From Monoplex corrugatus (lineage: Eukaryota > Mollusca > Gastropoda > Littorinimorpha > Ranellidae): a stretch of DNA of 64,000 nucleotides. Each line of letters begins with the position of its first letter. The first letter of the stretch is position 1. Both the position numbers and the translations under genes were made by a program. The stretch covers positions 26,541,891-26,605,890 of the forward strand of contig CM060314.1 of assembly GCA_030674185.1 (NCBI GenBank), written 5' to 3'. Below are positions 11,545-23,577 of this stretch, in pieces. The notes beneath the pieces were generated by a model. It had not been told where the DNA came from. It did not search any database and saw only the letters and a list, made by a program, of their open reading frames with translations.

Positions 11545-12701
11545 ATCAGGAAACAAGGGAGAGAGTTGAAGACAACATTTACAGCAGCAAGACGTCATAT
11601 AAATGTAAACAAAAAGCAAAAAAAACCAATGTGATGATGGCTAGAGAGGGGTAATTTTTTTGTGCGAGATGTTTAGTGTACCATATTCACGATATTATTC
11701 TTGACTTAAGATTTTATATATACAGCAGCAACTTCTACCAGAGTTGATATTCGGCGTATTGAGACAAGAGTCTTGACAATTCTTAGCTTCTCTGTTTATG
11801 TCACAAAAGTGAATATGCCAAGCTTCTTGCTTTATATCACAAAGAGCTCCCTGTCTTTGAGTACTTTTAAGACATTTTTATGTTGGTTTTATTTGAATTT
11901 GTTCTTTACTGAACGTACTTTTGATGCAAGGTTAGATGTCTTTTTACATTTGGATGTAGTTTTGATTTTTAACTTTGAAATTGTTTTTAAGCATTTTGAT
12001 TTGAATATTTGTTTATGAATGTATGTCTTCGTTTTGTCTGGCGAATCTGAATGGTTACAACTTGATATTAACATAATCTCGCTGAGTTTGTTGCCTTCCA
12101 TTTTCTTTCCATCTTATTTTTTCACATGTATAAAAGCATAATGAACTTATTATTCTTATTGTTCTGTTTTTATTGTAACAAGAAAAAAAATTAGTAAAAA
12201 TTGCCTTCATGCTTTGGAAAAAGAAGAGTTAACATGGAGTGATTTTTTAAAAGTTTTTTCATCTGCACTTTTCAAAATGGATAAATGAACAAACAAACAA
12301 AAAAATAAATATGTAAATGAGTAAATAAAATGATCGTTTATAAAACAAGGGAAAACCTGTCTCAAGTGTCGTCATGAATAAATGTACTTATACTACTAGA
12401 AGTCTGTTTTTGGCAGGTGCAAAAGTGTGGGATTTTTGTTTGTTTGTTTGTTTGTTTTTTTAGTGATAGTTGTAATTGTCACTGAGAATGTAAATTTAAT
12501 GTATGTTTTTGTTTTGTTTTAAAGAGGAAATCTGATCATATCTTATTCTATTCAGTGTTGGAAATGTGTTGAGATGATGATTTTGTTTGAGCATATTATT
12601 TAGATGTGCTTGGTAAAACATGAAAAAATTATCAAATATTTAACTATTCAGAAGAACTGCCACTGTCATTATCCATATCTATTACTGGATTTAGGTGAGA
12701 T
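11545..12701. other. AT-rich stretch, nothing supported
   Basis: Contains TTTG-repeats (about 12438-12460), AAAT/AAAC-rich patches and long T-runs. If the exon at 11360 is real, the first part would be its 3' UTR. No polyadenylation signal can be singled out among many AATAAA-like words. Confidence 0.4.
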
Positions 12702-12705
12702 TTAA

Positions 12706-12767
12706 TCTTTTGACTCCATCATCCAACATTACAGGCATCTGGTGGAGAGGCTGAGGGAGTCAAAGCA
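12706..12767. mobile_element. 62-bp MITE with TTAA flanks
   Basis: TTAA at 12702-12705 and 12768-12771 bracket a 62-bp body with inverted ends: left TCTTTTGACTCCATCATCC, right GGCTGAGGGAGTCAAAGCA. TTAA duplication plus CCCTTTGACTCC-like ends indicate a piggyBac-type non-autonomous element. Also present near 52006 in copy 2. Confidence 0.65.
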
Positions 12768-12771
12768 TTAA

Positions 12772-14633
12772 TAGGATTCCTTGCTTATTCACAACATATC
12801 TGTAGCAATAGCTAGATTCAGTATGTTTGAAAATATTTATTCAGAGAGCAAAACTTTTCCAGCAGCCATTGTGTTGTCATCATTATCTGTGTCAAGTCAC
12901 AGGTCCTGCATCCTGGGCTTTGTTTCATCAAGTTTTTTTTTTCAAGTTCACAGCCTGTTTGGTTTTTCATATGAAGTGAGCTATATATGGTGATTGTTTA
13001 CCAAGTTAATACTTACACTTAGGTCCTTTTGCCCAGTACTTGACATAATGGCATTTATTTGCTGCTGAAGGTATTCTTGCTTTGGTTTGCCTGTTTGTGT
13101 GCATTGTGTTTGTTAACATTTTGTCTTTTTTCCTTGTTTTTCTTTGGTTTGAGTGTTTTTTTCAGCTGATAATGTTGAATATCTTTTTGTTAGATCTGTT
13201 TTGAGGGAGGCCTTTTGATTCTTTTTGTTTCTTGATCTGTTGTAGTGAGAGTCTCAGTTATACCCATTTCAGGGTTCTTTTGTTGAATTTCATAAGTGAA
13301 CTTCTGCAGATTCTAACTGTATATGTAATGTAGGCTGCTTTTATCTGGTAAGAGATTTTTCTTGTGCATTTTACAAGTTGTGTATTTTAATCAGTTCATA
13401 TTTTGGAATCTTGACTGTGAATGGTCCAGATGCATTGAGTGCATACTAGTACTGTCTGCAGTAACACATATAAACTTGCCCAAATTCTGACATCAGATGT
13501 ATTTTGCCATATTCTCATATGTAAATTATTTTGATTTTGTTTAGGGAAAGAAGAATAAATAAGGGGAAGAGGGGAAAATTAGGTGAAGGTATTCCCAAAT
13601 ACTTCAAACTATATGTTGGGGATGCACATCATATCAAAACATGAATGACTAAATGTTTTGCTTTAATGTGATACCCCGAGTAGTGTGTTAATGAATGAAT
13701 AGTGTGCTGTTCTGTTTTGTGTGAAAGTGGATGGATGGGTGGTTGTGGTTGTTTTTTTTGTTTTTTTTTCAATAGAGGTGATTTGAGCGCAAGATCACCA
13801 CTCCAGTATGAAGCCACAATATTGAATAAAAGCATATCTCGACAGTAAAAATCAAAATGCATCAATATTTTAGCAAGGATAGGGAGAAGTGGAGTTGGGT
13901 TGATCTGGCAATGTCGGTTTGGGCCTCTCAAGAGTTTTCAAGAACTGTCAGTGCAATAGTGATTGTTCAGTTATATGTGGCCCTTTTTGCAATGCAAGAT
14001 GTTGGTAGCAGCATCAAAATGTTCCTGTTTTAGTTTGTTTTAATCTGTTTAGTATCTGATCACCAACTTCCCTGCTGGTGTAATTTGGAAGAGGAAGTGT
14101 TCCATCATGTGTTTATTTTGAAGCTTTGTTTATGAGACACATGATGGATCAACTGTGAAAGTTTGAAGCTGTGTTTGAAGTGACTATTTTTATGATAGAG
14201 AGTGCAGTTTTTCTTCTTTCCCTGTGATCCGATAAAGGTTCTGTGGTGACATTACTGGGAGAGAAAGTGAAAAAGATGAATGTATTTATAATAACTTGGC
14301 ATACGTTGCGGAGGAGGAAACTTTGCAACACTAGAAATGTGTATAGATTTTAATAACTTCGCATATGTTGCAGAGGATGAAGCTTTGCAACACTAAAAAT
14401 GTGTATGGATTTGAGGGTGAATGGTGTTTGGTATGGGTGCAGTCGACAGATTAAGGGATTGTGGTGACAGGCAGCTTTGGTTTCATCAGTGATTTGGCAT
14501 TTTGGGGGGTTGTGTTCTTGATCAGATCAATCTCAAGTCATGAATATTGTCTCAAAAAGAAGGCTCTGCAAGTTAGTGTGGCGCTGGAAACATGATGTTT
14601 TGTGATGGAGCCATATTTTGAGAGAGAGAGAGG

Positions 14634-14719
<86 letters not shown>

Positions 14720-16177
14720 TGATCCTGATTATCAAAACTACATCTGGAAAACGTCTGTGTTGTATGGAATGGAACAAGTTTGGTGCTTTACAAGACAGGG
14801 TTATGTCATGTTCCAGTTGTAAAATGAAGGAAACAAACTGAATTTTTACAGATCAGCAGTGGGTTTTTAGTCATGTATGATCACTTATTTGTTGTTACAG
14901 AATAAAAGAAAAAACCTGAAACTTGTTCTAATGAGCTGTTACGGTTACAAAATGCGTGTAGGTTTTGAGTCTTGGTCATATCACTTTTTATTTGTTGCTG
15001 AACACTGTCCAGTTTTGTGTTTGTGAAAAACATATCTTTGAGTGTGTGAAACGTTGTCTGTTTTTCAGTTATTGCATAATTGGATCTCAATGATCCATAT
15101 TCTTTATGTGTTTTGAACACGTACATAACTCATAATGAAACATATGAATAAAGTAAAAGAGAAATAAGTAAAGAACTTTACAATGTGTATGTATGTATTT
15201 CCTGTTAATTTCGGTTTTTCATTTCATCTTTGTTTTAAACACACAACAATCAATCCAATGGATGGGGTGCGTGCGCATTGAGTGTAGGTGAGGTTTTATC
15301 TAAATAAAGCAGAACATGTGGTCGGCAGTTGAAAACGAAAGCTATGTGCCAGAATCAATTTTTCTCCTGCTTACCCCTCACCCACACCCACAAACCCAGT
15401 GCAGTATCTCTGGTTCTACCAGACCCACACCCTAAGCATGGTCCCCATATGTTAATTAAGATGTAAGTTTTCAGCGGTCCTCACACACTGGTGCTACTGG
15501 ATACGACCGTTTTTATTCCAGTCTGACATGGCCTGGTCCTGAAATAATAGGTTTCTGCAGTAAACTGTCCACCCTTGCCATATTCTCCAGCTTCCCTTCT
15601 CCATCCTTGCCACCTCCCCCCCCCCCCCTTCCCCCACAGTCAATTCGTCCCTCCTCACTCGCTTTTTTTAAGTGAAGCAATGAAAATTATTGCTTTTTTT
15701 TTTTTTTATCTGGTCTAATCTACTTTTCTATCATTTCTTGTTCTTGTAATGTTTTGCTTGAATTGATTAATTGTATGTTCCATTTCTTATAACATCACGC
15801 AATCGGTGCTGATACTAAGAAGTGATAAAATTGTTTGAAATTTGATTAACCTGCAAAAATTCAGAAAGATTTAATTATAGTAATAATATTTATAAGGTGC
15901 CAAATCTTTTTACAAGAATCTAACCAATGCATGCGCTCTCGTCATTCACCAAAGCAATCACCCAGCAACAACCGGATCTACAGGGCACAAAGCACATGCA
16001 AACCAGGAGAGAGAAGACAGGAGGGGACTAGGGTGTGTGACCCCTGACCCAAGCCGTCATCATCTGTCTCTCACACACACACACACAATGCTGATCTAGG
16101 GTACACTCAAGCTTGCTTGACGATCGATCCTTAACCTAAGTTGTCATGTTCTCTGTCGCGCATACATATTCTGCTCT
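12772..16177. other. Non-coding stretch of duplication copy 1
   Basis: AT-rich DNA with no supportable gene. It contains a short local repeat of GCATA(C/T)GTTGC(G/A)GAGGA..GCAACACTA near 14300 and 14360, a (GT)n array at 14633-14719, and C-runs near 15618. Frames on either strand lack motifs. Confidence 0.5.
14633..14719. repeat. (GT)n microsatellite
   Basis: Uninterrupted (GT)n of about 87 bp. Copy 2 (about 53912-54052) is longer and interrupted by TTGTG/GGTG variants, one of the larger length differences between the two duplicates. Confidence 0.95.
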
Positions 16178-16586
16178 CTTTTTTTTAAACCAAGTCTTCA
16201 AAAAGGCAAGAAGACTAATGAGGCTTCAAAGGGAGGGACCGGGGAAATAAATCTAATGGGCATTAAGGGGAGGAACCTGAGAAAGGAATCTATCTCTCCA
16301 ATATACATGTATATATATATATTCTTTTTCCATGGCAGCTGGGCAAATGCTCTACTTTTTACAATTTATACAGTTTTCAATGCCATGGGATCTTTAACTA
16401 ACACACTCTGGCCAGAAGGCACGTAGGTCTGATTCATTTTTTTGTCCCCTTCCAAAGGAGTAGACATTCAGTTCAATTCTCCAATCAAAATGAGGAGAAA
16501 AGTCAAGGCCTTTACAGGAAATAAACCTTATAACCTGGAGTTCAGTTATTGGCAGATGAATGTCTTAACCATTCTGCCAGTACAGG
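16178..16586 (-). mobile_element. tRNA-derived SINE, minus orientation
   Basis: Shares a family with 24711-25012 and 31690-32012. Read on the minus strand, it has a tRNA-like head (ATGGTTAAGACATTCATCTG as A-box region, then AACTCCAGGTTATAAGGTTT in the B-box region, mutated) near 16586. A body shared with the other copies follows (GGCCTTGACTTTTCTCCTCA), and it ends in GCCTTTTTGAAGACTTGG plus an A-run near 16178. This copy carries about 100 bp of extra sequence in the middle and is more diverged. Confidence 0.6.
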
Positions 16587-16844
16587 AGGCCTTTTTCACA
16601 AATTTCTCAAACTAATGGGAATCTGAATTGCTCATATTTCTCACAGAATAAATTCTCAAACATTCCTTTAGTCAGTTTATAGCCTTTGCAGCAAAACCTG
16701 GTTGTGTGCTGTTATTTGGAAACTATAGTCTGATATGAACGATTCTGGTCAGAGCTGTAGTACATTTATATTTGACCAGCATGTTCACCAAAACCAGAAA
16801 AACATGAGGAAGCAAGCAAAGTAAAACATGTTGCTTGAAGATGC

Positions 16845-16865
16845 GCACACACACACACACACACA

Positions 16866-16896
<31 letters not shown>

Positions 16897-16897
16897 C

Positions 16898-16942
<45 letters not shown>

Positions 16943-16967
16943 CAACACACACACACACACACACACA
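16845..16967. repeat. (AC)n microsatellite
   Basis: Near-continuous (AC)n with ACC/AAC interruptions. The counterpart in copy 2 is about 56180-56300. Confidence 0.95.
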
Positions 16968-18169
16968 AAACAAATGTAATGTAGTGATCTCAGCCTCTGA
17001 AGTATGGTTCATTAATGGGGCTGGGGTTCGAATTGAGTCCTAATTTTTTTCTTTTTTAAGCACAATGGATAGACAGCCCCAATTTTTGACATGAGCATGT
17101 CTGCTGGCAGGTCAAAAATGAAGGCTGCAACCCTCCTTTTTGACTTGCCCTTCCTTTGTAAGTCAGCTAAAACCAACAGACATTGGCACGAATGATAGGA
17201 CACGCAGTAGGTCTATTTGTCACCCTACAAAAGAAAAATAGAATGTCAGTCTGGGTGGGGGTAGGGGGAAGGAATGTATAACATAGAATGGACCTAGGAG
17301 CATTAGGTATATTTATATTGATGTGTTAACTTATATCAATGAAACAGACCTGCTTGCCAGCTATACTCTCACTAGTGTCAGCGCTAAAGACTGCCCAGGC
17401 ATAGGATTTTTCTGCTGTTCTGCAGATTTCTGCATTGCTTTGGTCATATTTGGCCAAACTTTGGTTTTGCCGCCATTTCACTACCCAGAATCAAAACAAA
17501 ACAAACAGATAAGAAAAAACACTCATGGAATCATACGTTCAAGGCTGGCAAAGCTGTTGTGTATTGCTCATCAAATCTAACTTCTCATTTGTTTTCAAGA
17601 CTGAGGCCAAAATAGGTTACACTCTCCTGTTAGGGTCAGTAAGACCTGTGGTCATGGCGTCTGTTGCTCATTTTTAAGCTGCATGATGGTGGTAGTGGCC
17701 TTGTACACAGGAAAGCACATTGTGGGATTGTTGCAAGGGCGGTTTAGGTTTTTTGTTGTATTTTTTTTCCTGTTGCCTGCGGCTATGTATGATGGCACCG
17801 TTTCACATTCACATTCCAACGACGATTTTCCAATATTCGCCTTGAAAGTTTCTTTCTCTTCTTCATCAACATCCAACAGTGTGAGATCAGAAATGATCAT
17901 TCAAAAACAATTCAGAATAAACGCAGATCCGCGTTCTGTGCCTGGAAAGAATGAGCGCGGAAATATAATTGGGGGCAGAAGGCTGATCTCAGGGTTGCAA
18001 TTTCATTTCCTGTGTGTGATGTTTCTTTCCGGCTGTGAGAGGCTGTGCAAGGGATGACTCTTAGTATGTTTAGTTTCAAATGAGTATGTTACTTTCTTCT
18101 TCTCAACTTTGTGGAGTGTACCATCTTTCATTGAGAGCAGTCGGTCAGTTTTACTTCATCCGCAATTTG
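16968..18169. other. Non-coding stretch of duplication copy 1
   Basis: The minus frame 17652-17900 and plus frame 17683-18057 overlap and lack motifs. Near 17025 GGGGTTCGAATTGAGTCC resembles a tRNA B-box and could be the worn head of another tRNA-derived element, but no A-box is convincing. Confidence 0.4.
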
Positions 18170-18388
18170 AATTCAAGTGACTTCCCAGCTGCCTCCTGCC
18201 TTATGTAATCCTGTTGTCCTTTTTAAATTGTTTTAATTCATTCTGCTTCTGTACAGTGTACATAGTTTCTATTTCTTATTGTATATAATTTGTATGGATC
18301 TGAATAATGGCGCTTAGATTTGATTTTATCAAGATATTGCGCTATATAAATATTGTAATTATTATTAAAAATATTGTAATTATTATTA
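18170..18388 (+). mobile_element. 3' tail of an L2-type LINE
   Basis: It ends GGCGCTTAGATTTGATTTTA, TCAAGATATTGCGCTATATA, then AATATTGTAATTATTATTA. The same 3' end follows the L2 reverse-transcriptase C-terminus at 43800-44412 in this window. GCGCTATATAAAT plus (ATT)n is the known L2-clade terminus. No coding part remains. The copy in the second duplicate is at about 57480-57715. Confidence 0.65.
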
Positions 18389-19739
18389 TTATATTTTGTT
18401 TTTCAGTTGTTAACCTGTTTTAGAAATAAGTGTGTATTAACCTGTTTTAGAAATGTGTGTGTGTTAACCTGTTTTAGAAATGTGTGTATGATGTGGACAT
18501 ATATAATGTGGCATTGTTCACGACATATCCCGTAAGTCTTTAAATGTAATATCAACAGTTTTGGAGTTGAGTTCCTTCTTATCTAGTTCTATGTACTTTA
18601 ACCAAAACTTTTTATTTGTGTGTGTGTTTTTGTATTTTTTGTTTTGCTTTTTAGTCATCTTTTGTTATTATTTGTAAACATAGCTAGTTGTTCACAAATA
18701 CATTCTGAAATAGAAGCTGCATAACTACTTTCTGAAAGTAAAGAAATTTTATTTTGTTATTTTCTGGCTTTGTGGTACATTCTGATAGGTCTTACTGCAT
18801 ATTTAAGTCTCTTTGAAAGGAGATTTTTTTTTTATCTCATACCTGTACATGTCCATACCCACAAATACACTCAGAGTGTGTAGCATTGTTAATATATGCT
18901 TGTTGTGTTTTATTTGGTCAGATATGTCGTCTTTGAATTGAATCAAGCTGTCAATATTATTGTGTGCAAAATGCCATCCTCATATACTTAAGACTTGTAT
19001 TTTATTAGTGTGCAAAGCTTTTATTTGCATAGGTACATTTGTGACAATTGTGTATATTGTTTTAATTTGTCACTGCTGCCATTTTGAAATGTAACTTGTT
19101 TTGCATAGTAAAGTATCAATTTATTTGACATGCCGATATTACCTTATAGAATCATTAGGTCATAGTTTGCTAGTGTCATGGGATAACAACATTTAAGACT
19201 GTGTTTTTTTTTGTTTGTTTGTTTGTTTGGTGATTATTTTTATGTTGGTTTTTGTTGTTTATTTGTCTGCCTGTTGGTTGTTATTTCGTCTTTCCTTATA
19301 GTTAGCAACTACAAGTATATATCACAGTTACCATGTATCTTTTTGTTTTTTCTAGAAGGCTTTTTGTACAGAGAAAGCATGGGAAGGGATTTGTAGAAAC
19401 AGGTGTATTCATATCAAAAATAAACTCAAGCAACATTTCATACAGATTTCAGATCTCTGCGTGTGACATCTGCAATGAAGGATACTTGACCGTTTATTGT
19501 CCATGTGATCATATGATTACACAATTTATTTGTGGCATTGCATAAAAATATATGTACCTTTGCTTCTGTAAACAAACAATGTCGAATAAAGTGCATGTGA
19601 TCACTTTTTTGCCTTCAAACAGATGCCATGTTGCGTGTTTGGTATTCATTTTGTTAGCATTTTACAGCGCAAGTCAAAATAAAGTACGACTCGAGTAATT
19701 TTTGTGTTTGCATTATACAGAGTATGTGTTTGTGTGTGT
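18389..19739. other. AT-rich stretch with a short tandem repeat
   Basis: A 28-31 bp unit, GTTAACCTGTTTTAGAAATG plus GTGTGT, repeats three times at about 18409-18488. Otherwise T-rich DNA with TTTG runs near 19210. No gene supported. Confidence 0.5.
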
Positions 19740-19747
19740 TTCTCTCT

Positions 19748-19779
<32 letters not shown>

Positions 19780-19820
19780 TCTCTCTCTCTCTCTCTCTCT
19801 CTCTCGTACCCTCTCCAGCA

Positions 19821-19858
<38 letters not shown>
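19740..19858. repeat. (CT)n-(CA)n compound microsatellite
   Basis: CT-rich block 19740-19806 followed after a short spacer by (CA)n 19824-19858. In copy 2 (59050-59215) both blocks are longer and the spacer differs. Confidence 0.95.
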
Positions 19859-19861
<3 letters not shown>

Positions 19862-20078
19862 TAAACAGTACTGTTTGGAAAAGTTAGAGAGACATCAGTA
19901 AAACAAAAGTAGCACCAAATACTGAATAGTTATAAACATATCCATGTATGCTCGGATATCCCATAACCACACATCACTTGAAAATACCTTCACAGGTCAT
20001 GTAAAAACAGAGGAAACGTACAGATAGCTGACAACAAAATGAGAAATTACTGTCTGTTAGTTGGATCTTATAAGTTAA

Positions 20079-20250
20079 CCCATTGTCTCCCACACACTTC
20101 CCACCAGCTGCAAAAACTTAAGACTGGCTCCCTCACCCTACAGGAAGCTGGTGGATAGGGTGAAAGAGAAAGTCAAAGGGTTATGTTTTTGTTTTTCTAG
20201 CATGGTTGACAATGCGGGATGCTGGTGGACAGGATGAGGGAGCCAAAAGA
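20079..20250. mobile_element. Nested TTAA MITE of the CCCTTTGACTCC family
   Basis: TTAA at 20075-20078 is followed by CCCATTGTCTCCCACACAC. An inner inverted element (ACTGGCTCCCTCACCCTACA to GTGGATAGGGTGAAAGAGAA) is followed by the GTTTTTCTAGCATGGTTGAC block and an outer right end near GATGAGGGAGCCAAAAG. The layout matches the intact copy at 63678-63850, including the inner element. The right TTAA is lost. Copy 2 has it at about 59435-59606. Confidence 0.6.
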
Positions 20251-20442
20251 AAACAGCAAGATGGTGAGCTGGCTCGATAAAATTACATGCCAAGAGAAGG
20301 GTTTGCAACAATAGAAACAAGAATGGGAGCTTGCACGTCACTTCTCTGGTATATTTCGGTTTATTTAAAAGTGGCAGTACTATAGGTAAAAACATAACCC
20401 ACATGCAATTTTTTTCTTAAAGTTAAATAATCATGTAAACGA

Positions 20443-20444
<2 letters not shown>

Positions 20445-20526
<82 letters not shown>
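20445..20526. repeat. (AT)n microsatellite
   Basis: About 80 bp of (AT)n. The same locus in copy 2 (59801-59813) is only about 12 bp, the largest proportional length change between the duplicates. Confidence 0.95.
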
Positions 20527-20533
<7 letters not shown>

Positions 20534-20707
20534 TACTTGGGGCTAGATTTGATCATTCTCCAAGACAACAACAACAAACATGTCAAGTCAACTTTGTTAT
20601 GTTCAAAGGAGAAATAACAGTGTGGTCTTCCACAAGAAAGTAACACAAACTCGTAAATCATTAATATTTAAGTACCGCAATATCCAAACGAACCCAGTAT
20701 CATACAC

Positions 20708-22018
20708 AGAGTTACAACATGACATCACAGAGTTACAATATTAACATGGCATGGCATGGCATCACATAGTTACAACATCAACATGGCATCACATAGTTAC
20801 AACATGGCATCATAGTGTTACAACATCAACATGGCATCACATAGTTACAACATGGCATCATAGTGTTACAACATCGACATGACATCAGAGTTACAACAGA
20901 CATCACAGAGTTACGACATCAACAGGGCATCATTGAGTTACAACATGACATCACAGAGATGCAACATCAACATGGCATCACAGAGTTACAACATCAAACA
21001 TCACAGAATTACAACATCAACATGGCATCACAGAGTTACAACATCAACATGGCATCACAGAGTTACAACATCAACATGGCATCACAGAGTTACAACATCA
21101 AACATCACAGAGTTACAACATCAAACATCACAGAGTTACAACATCAACATGGCATCACAGAATTACAACATCAACATGGCATCACAGAGTTACAACATCA
21201 ACATCATCACAGAGTTACAACATCAAATCAGAGTTACAACATCAAACATCACAGAGTTACAACATCAACATGGCATCACAGAGTTACAACATCAACATGG
21301 CATCACAGAGTTACAACATCAACATGGCATCACAGAGTTACAACATCAACATGGCATCACAGAATTACAACATCAACATGGCATCACAGAGTTACAACAT
21401 CAAACATCACAGAATTACAACATCAAACATCACAGAGTTACAACATCAACATGGCATCACAGAATTACAACATCAACATGGCATCACAGAGTTACAATAT
21501 CAAACATCACAGAGTTACAACATCAACATGGCATCACGGAATTAAACATCAAACATCACAGAGCTATCAACATCAACATGGCATCACAGAGTTACAACAT
21601 CAACATGCATCACAGAGTTACAACATCAACATGGCATCACAGAGTTACAACATCACATGGCATCACAGAGTTACAACATGCAACATGGCATCACAGAGTT
21701 ACAACATGGCATCACAGAATTACAACATCAACATGGCATCACAGAGTTACAACATCAACAGGGCATCACAGAGTTACAATATGGCATCATAGAGTTACGA
21801 CATCAACGTGGCACTTCAGTTACAACATCAACATGGCATCACAGAGTTACAAAATTAACAGGGCATCATACAGTTACAACATCAACATCAACATGGCACC
21901 ATGGAGTCACAACATCAACATGATAACACAGTTACAACATCAACATGGCACCATGGAGTCACAACATCAACATGATAACACAGTTACAACATCAACAGTA
22001 TATCGTAGAGTTACAACG
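20708..22018. repeat. 27/23-bp minisatellite array, about 50 units
   Basis: The 27-bp unit joins CATCACAGAGTTACAACATC to AACATGG. A 23-bp variant lacks most of the last block, and a few units have CCATGGAGTCACAACATC variants at the right end. Units of 27 bp are codon-periodic, so forward frames of 309 and 391 codons (ITELQHQHG repeated) stay open; I treat these as artefacts because the 23-bp units shift frame and several frames are open together. The array begins exactly at the right edge of duplication copy 1 and ends about 20 bp before the stop codon of the galactosyltransferase on the other strand, so it probably forms part of that gene's 3' UTR or flank. Confidence 0.9.
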
Positions 22019-22038
22019 CCAGGTGGTCAAGAGGACTG

Positions 22039-23136
22039 CTATGTGATCAGATAGGTAGGATTAATGTGTTTCTTCATGGCAGGGCTAACCTGAATCAGAG
22101 CCAGTCTCCACAATTCTTCTAAAGTGGATTCTTTTCCGACAGTATTAGCCAGTAATGAGCAGTCTGCCCTCTTGTAACATTTCAGCGCTGCAGACCCCCC
22201 CACTGTCGTATAGTTACGAATGTTCTCATGCTTCACACCACCCACCTTACAGGGTAACATCCCAAACAGGTAGACATCATCCACCCAGAAGAAAGGGGTG
22301 GTGTATGCCGCTTTGTACAAGGCCTTGATGATGTCGGGTGTTATGATCACCACAAAACCATTGCAGTAAACAAACGGATAGAACTTGTACCTAGGAAACA
22401 CGTCTTCAGATACAACCCATTTGCCTTTCTTCCGCATAATGGGGCTGGTGTTTGCAGGTCGGACGTGGCACGCCATGGTGCGGCTGGCTCGGCTGAACCT
22501 GGGGTAATAGACGTCGTAGAGGAGAAAAGGGTTGACAAAGACATCATCGTCAACTTTCAGTATTAATTGTGCGTGAGCACAATGCTGCTGGATCCATCGG
22601 TACGCTAGCACACCTTTGTGGGTGAGGTTGTAGTAAGAATCGTGGAAGTTCCCCTGAATGAGGTCTCGGTACACCACCCACTCGTTCTCAATCAGTGCTT
22701 GTCTGCTGCTGTCATGATGACCGGGCATCCCCAGAACGAAGAGCAGGCGGAGGTTGTATGTTCTCATCAGATTCTTGTTGGCCCACGTCTCGCGGAGGAT
22801 TCGTCGACGTTGGAAATTGCCGGTGGCTGTGTGCACAATCACCAGGAAGTGGAGGGGTTTCACTCCCTTGCACAGGTCCGGGCTGTTGATGACATAAGGC
22901 GAGTCTAAGGTGAGGGGGTAGTGGGTCTTTAGTTGACCCCGTTCGTTGTCCAGTTTATCTCCCCTCGTATCGCTGTCATTCGGGGTTTTCTTCATCGTAC
23001 TGATGTTGTTTTGCATCGGGTTGAGTCTGTAGACATACAAGAGGACATGTCACACGTAGGCCTCTGTACACACACGTATACACAAGCGTACGTATGCACG
23101 CGTCAATGTGCAGGTACACACACACACACACACACA

Positions 23137-23191
<55 letters not shown>

Positions 23192-23335
23192 TACACACAC
23201 ACACACACGAACATATGTTTTCCAATACTTACGTATACACAGTCTTAATAATTCGAATGTCTGCTTGGCTGAATGATTGGTTGTCTGTTTATTTGTTTGT
23301 TTACTTGCTTGTTTCTAACTTTCAGCAGGTACACA

Positions 23336-23421
<86 letters not shown>

Positions 23422-23546
23422 ATATATGTTATATATATATATACTCACACACATACACACACACACTCACACACACGCACATACTCTTCACTTTCTCTCT
23501 CTCTCTCTACTCTCTCTCTTTCACACACACACACACACACACACAC

Positions 23547-23577
<31 letters not shown>

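Larger units (their letters stand above)
8390..20707. repeat. Segmental duplication, copy 1 (about 12.3 kb)
   Basis: This block is repeated in direct orientation at about 47645-59987. The offset drifts from 39277-39280 bp near 9-11 kb to 39334 bp at 14.9-17.6 kb and 39356 bp at 20.1 kb, purely from small indels, mostly in microsatellites. Stretches compared by eye differ at roughly 0.5-1.5 percent of bases. The left edge lies in the 74-bp minisatellite. The right edge is after CCAGTATCATACACA at 20707, exactly where the 27/23-bp minisatellite starts. The block has microsatellites, MITEs, a SINE, an L2 3' tail and a candidate terminal exon, but no intact recognisable gene. Confidence 0.93.

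Noticed and set aside
17652..18057. Overlapping frames of 82 and 124 codons at 17.7 kb (repeated at 57 kb)
   Set aside because: Conserved only because the whole block is duplicated; no motif or splice signal supports coding.
20708..22018. CRISPR-like array
   Set aside because: Units of 27 and 23 bp are contiguous without unique spacers, and the context is a eukaryotic genome. It is a minisatellite.
20863..22054. Proteins of 309 and 391 residues with ITELQHQHG repeats
   Set aside because: Several overlapping frames are open at once, the 23-bp units shift frame, and there is no start context or unique domain.
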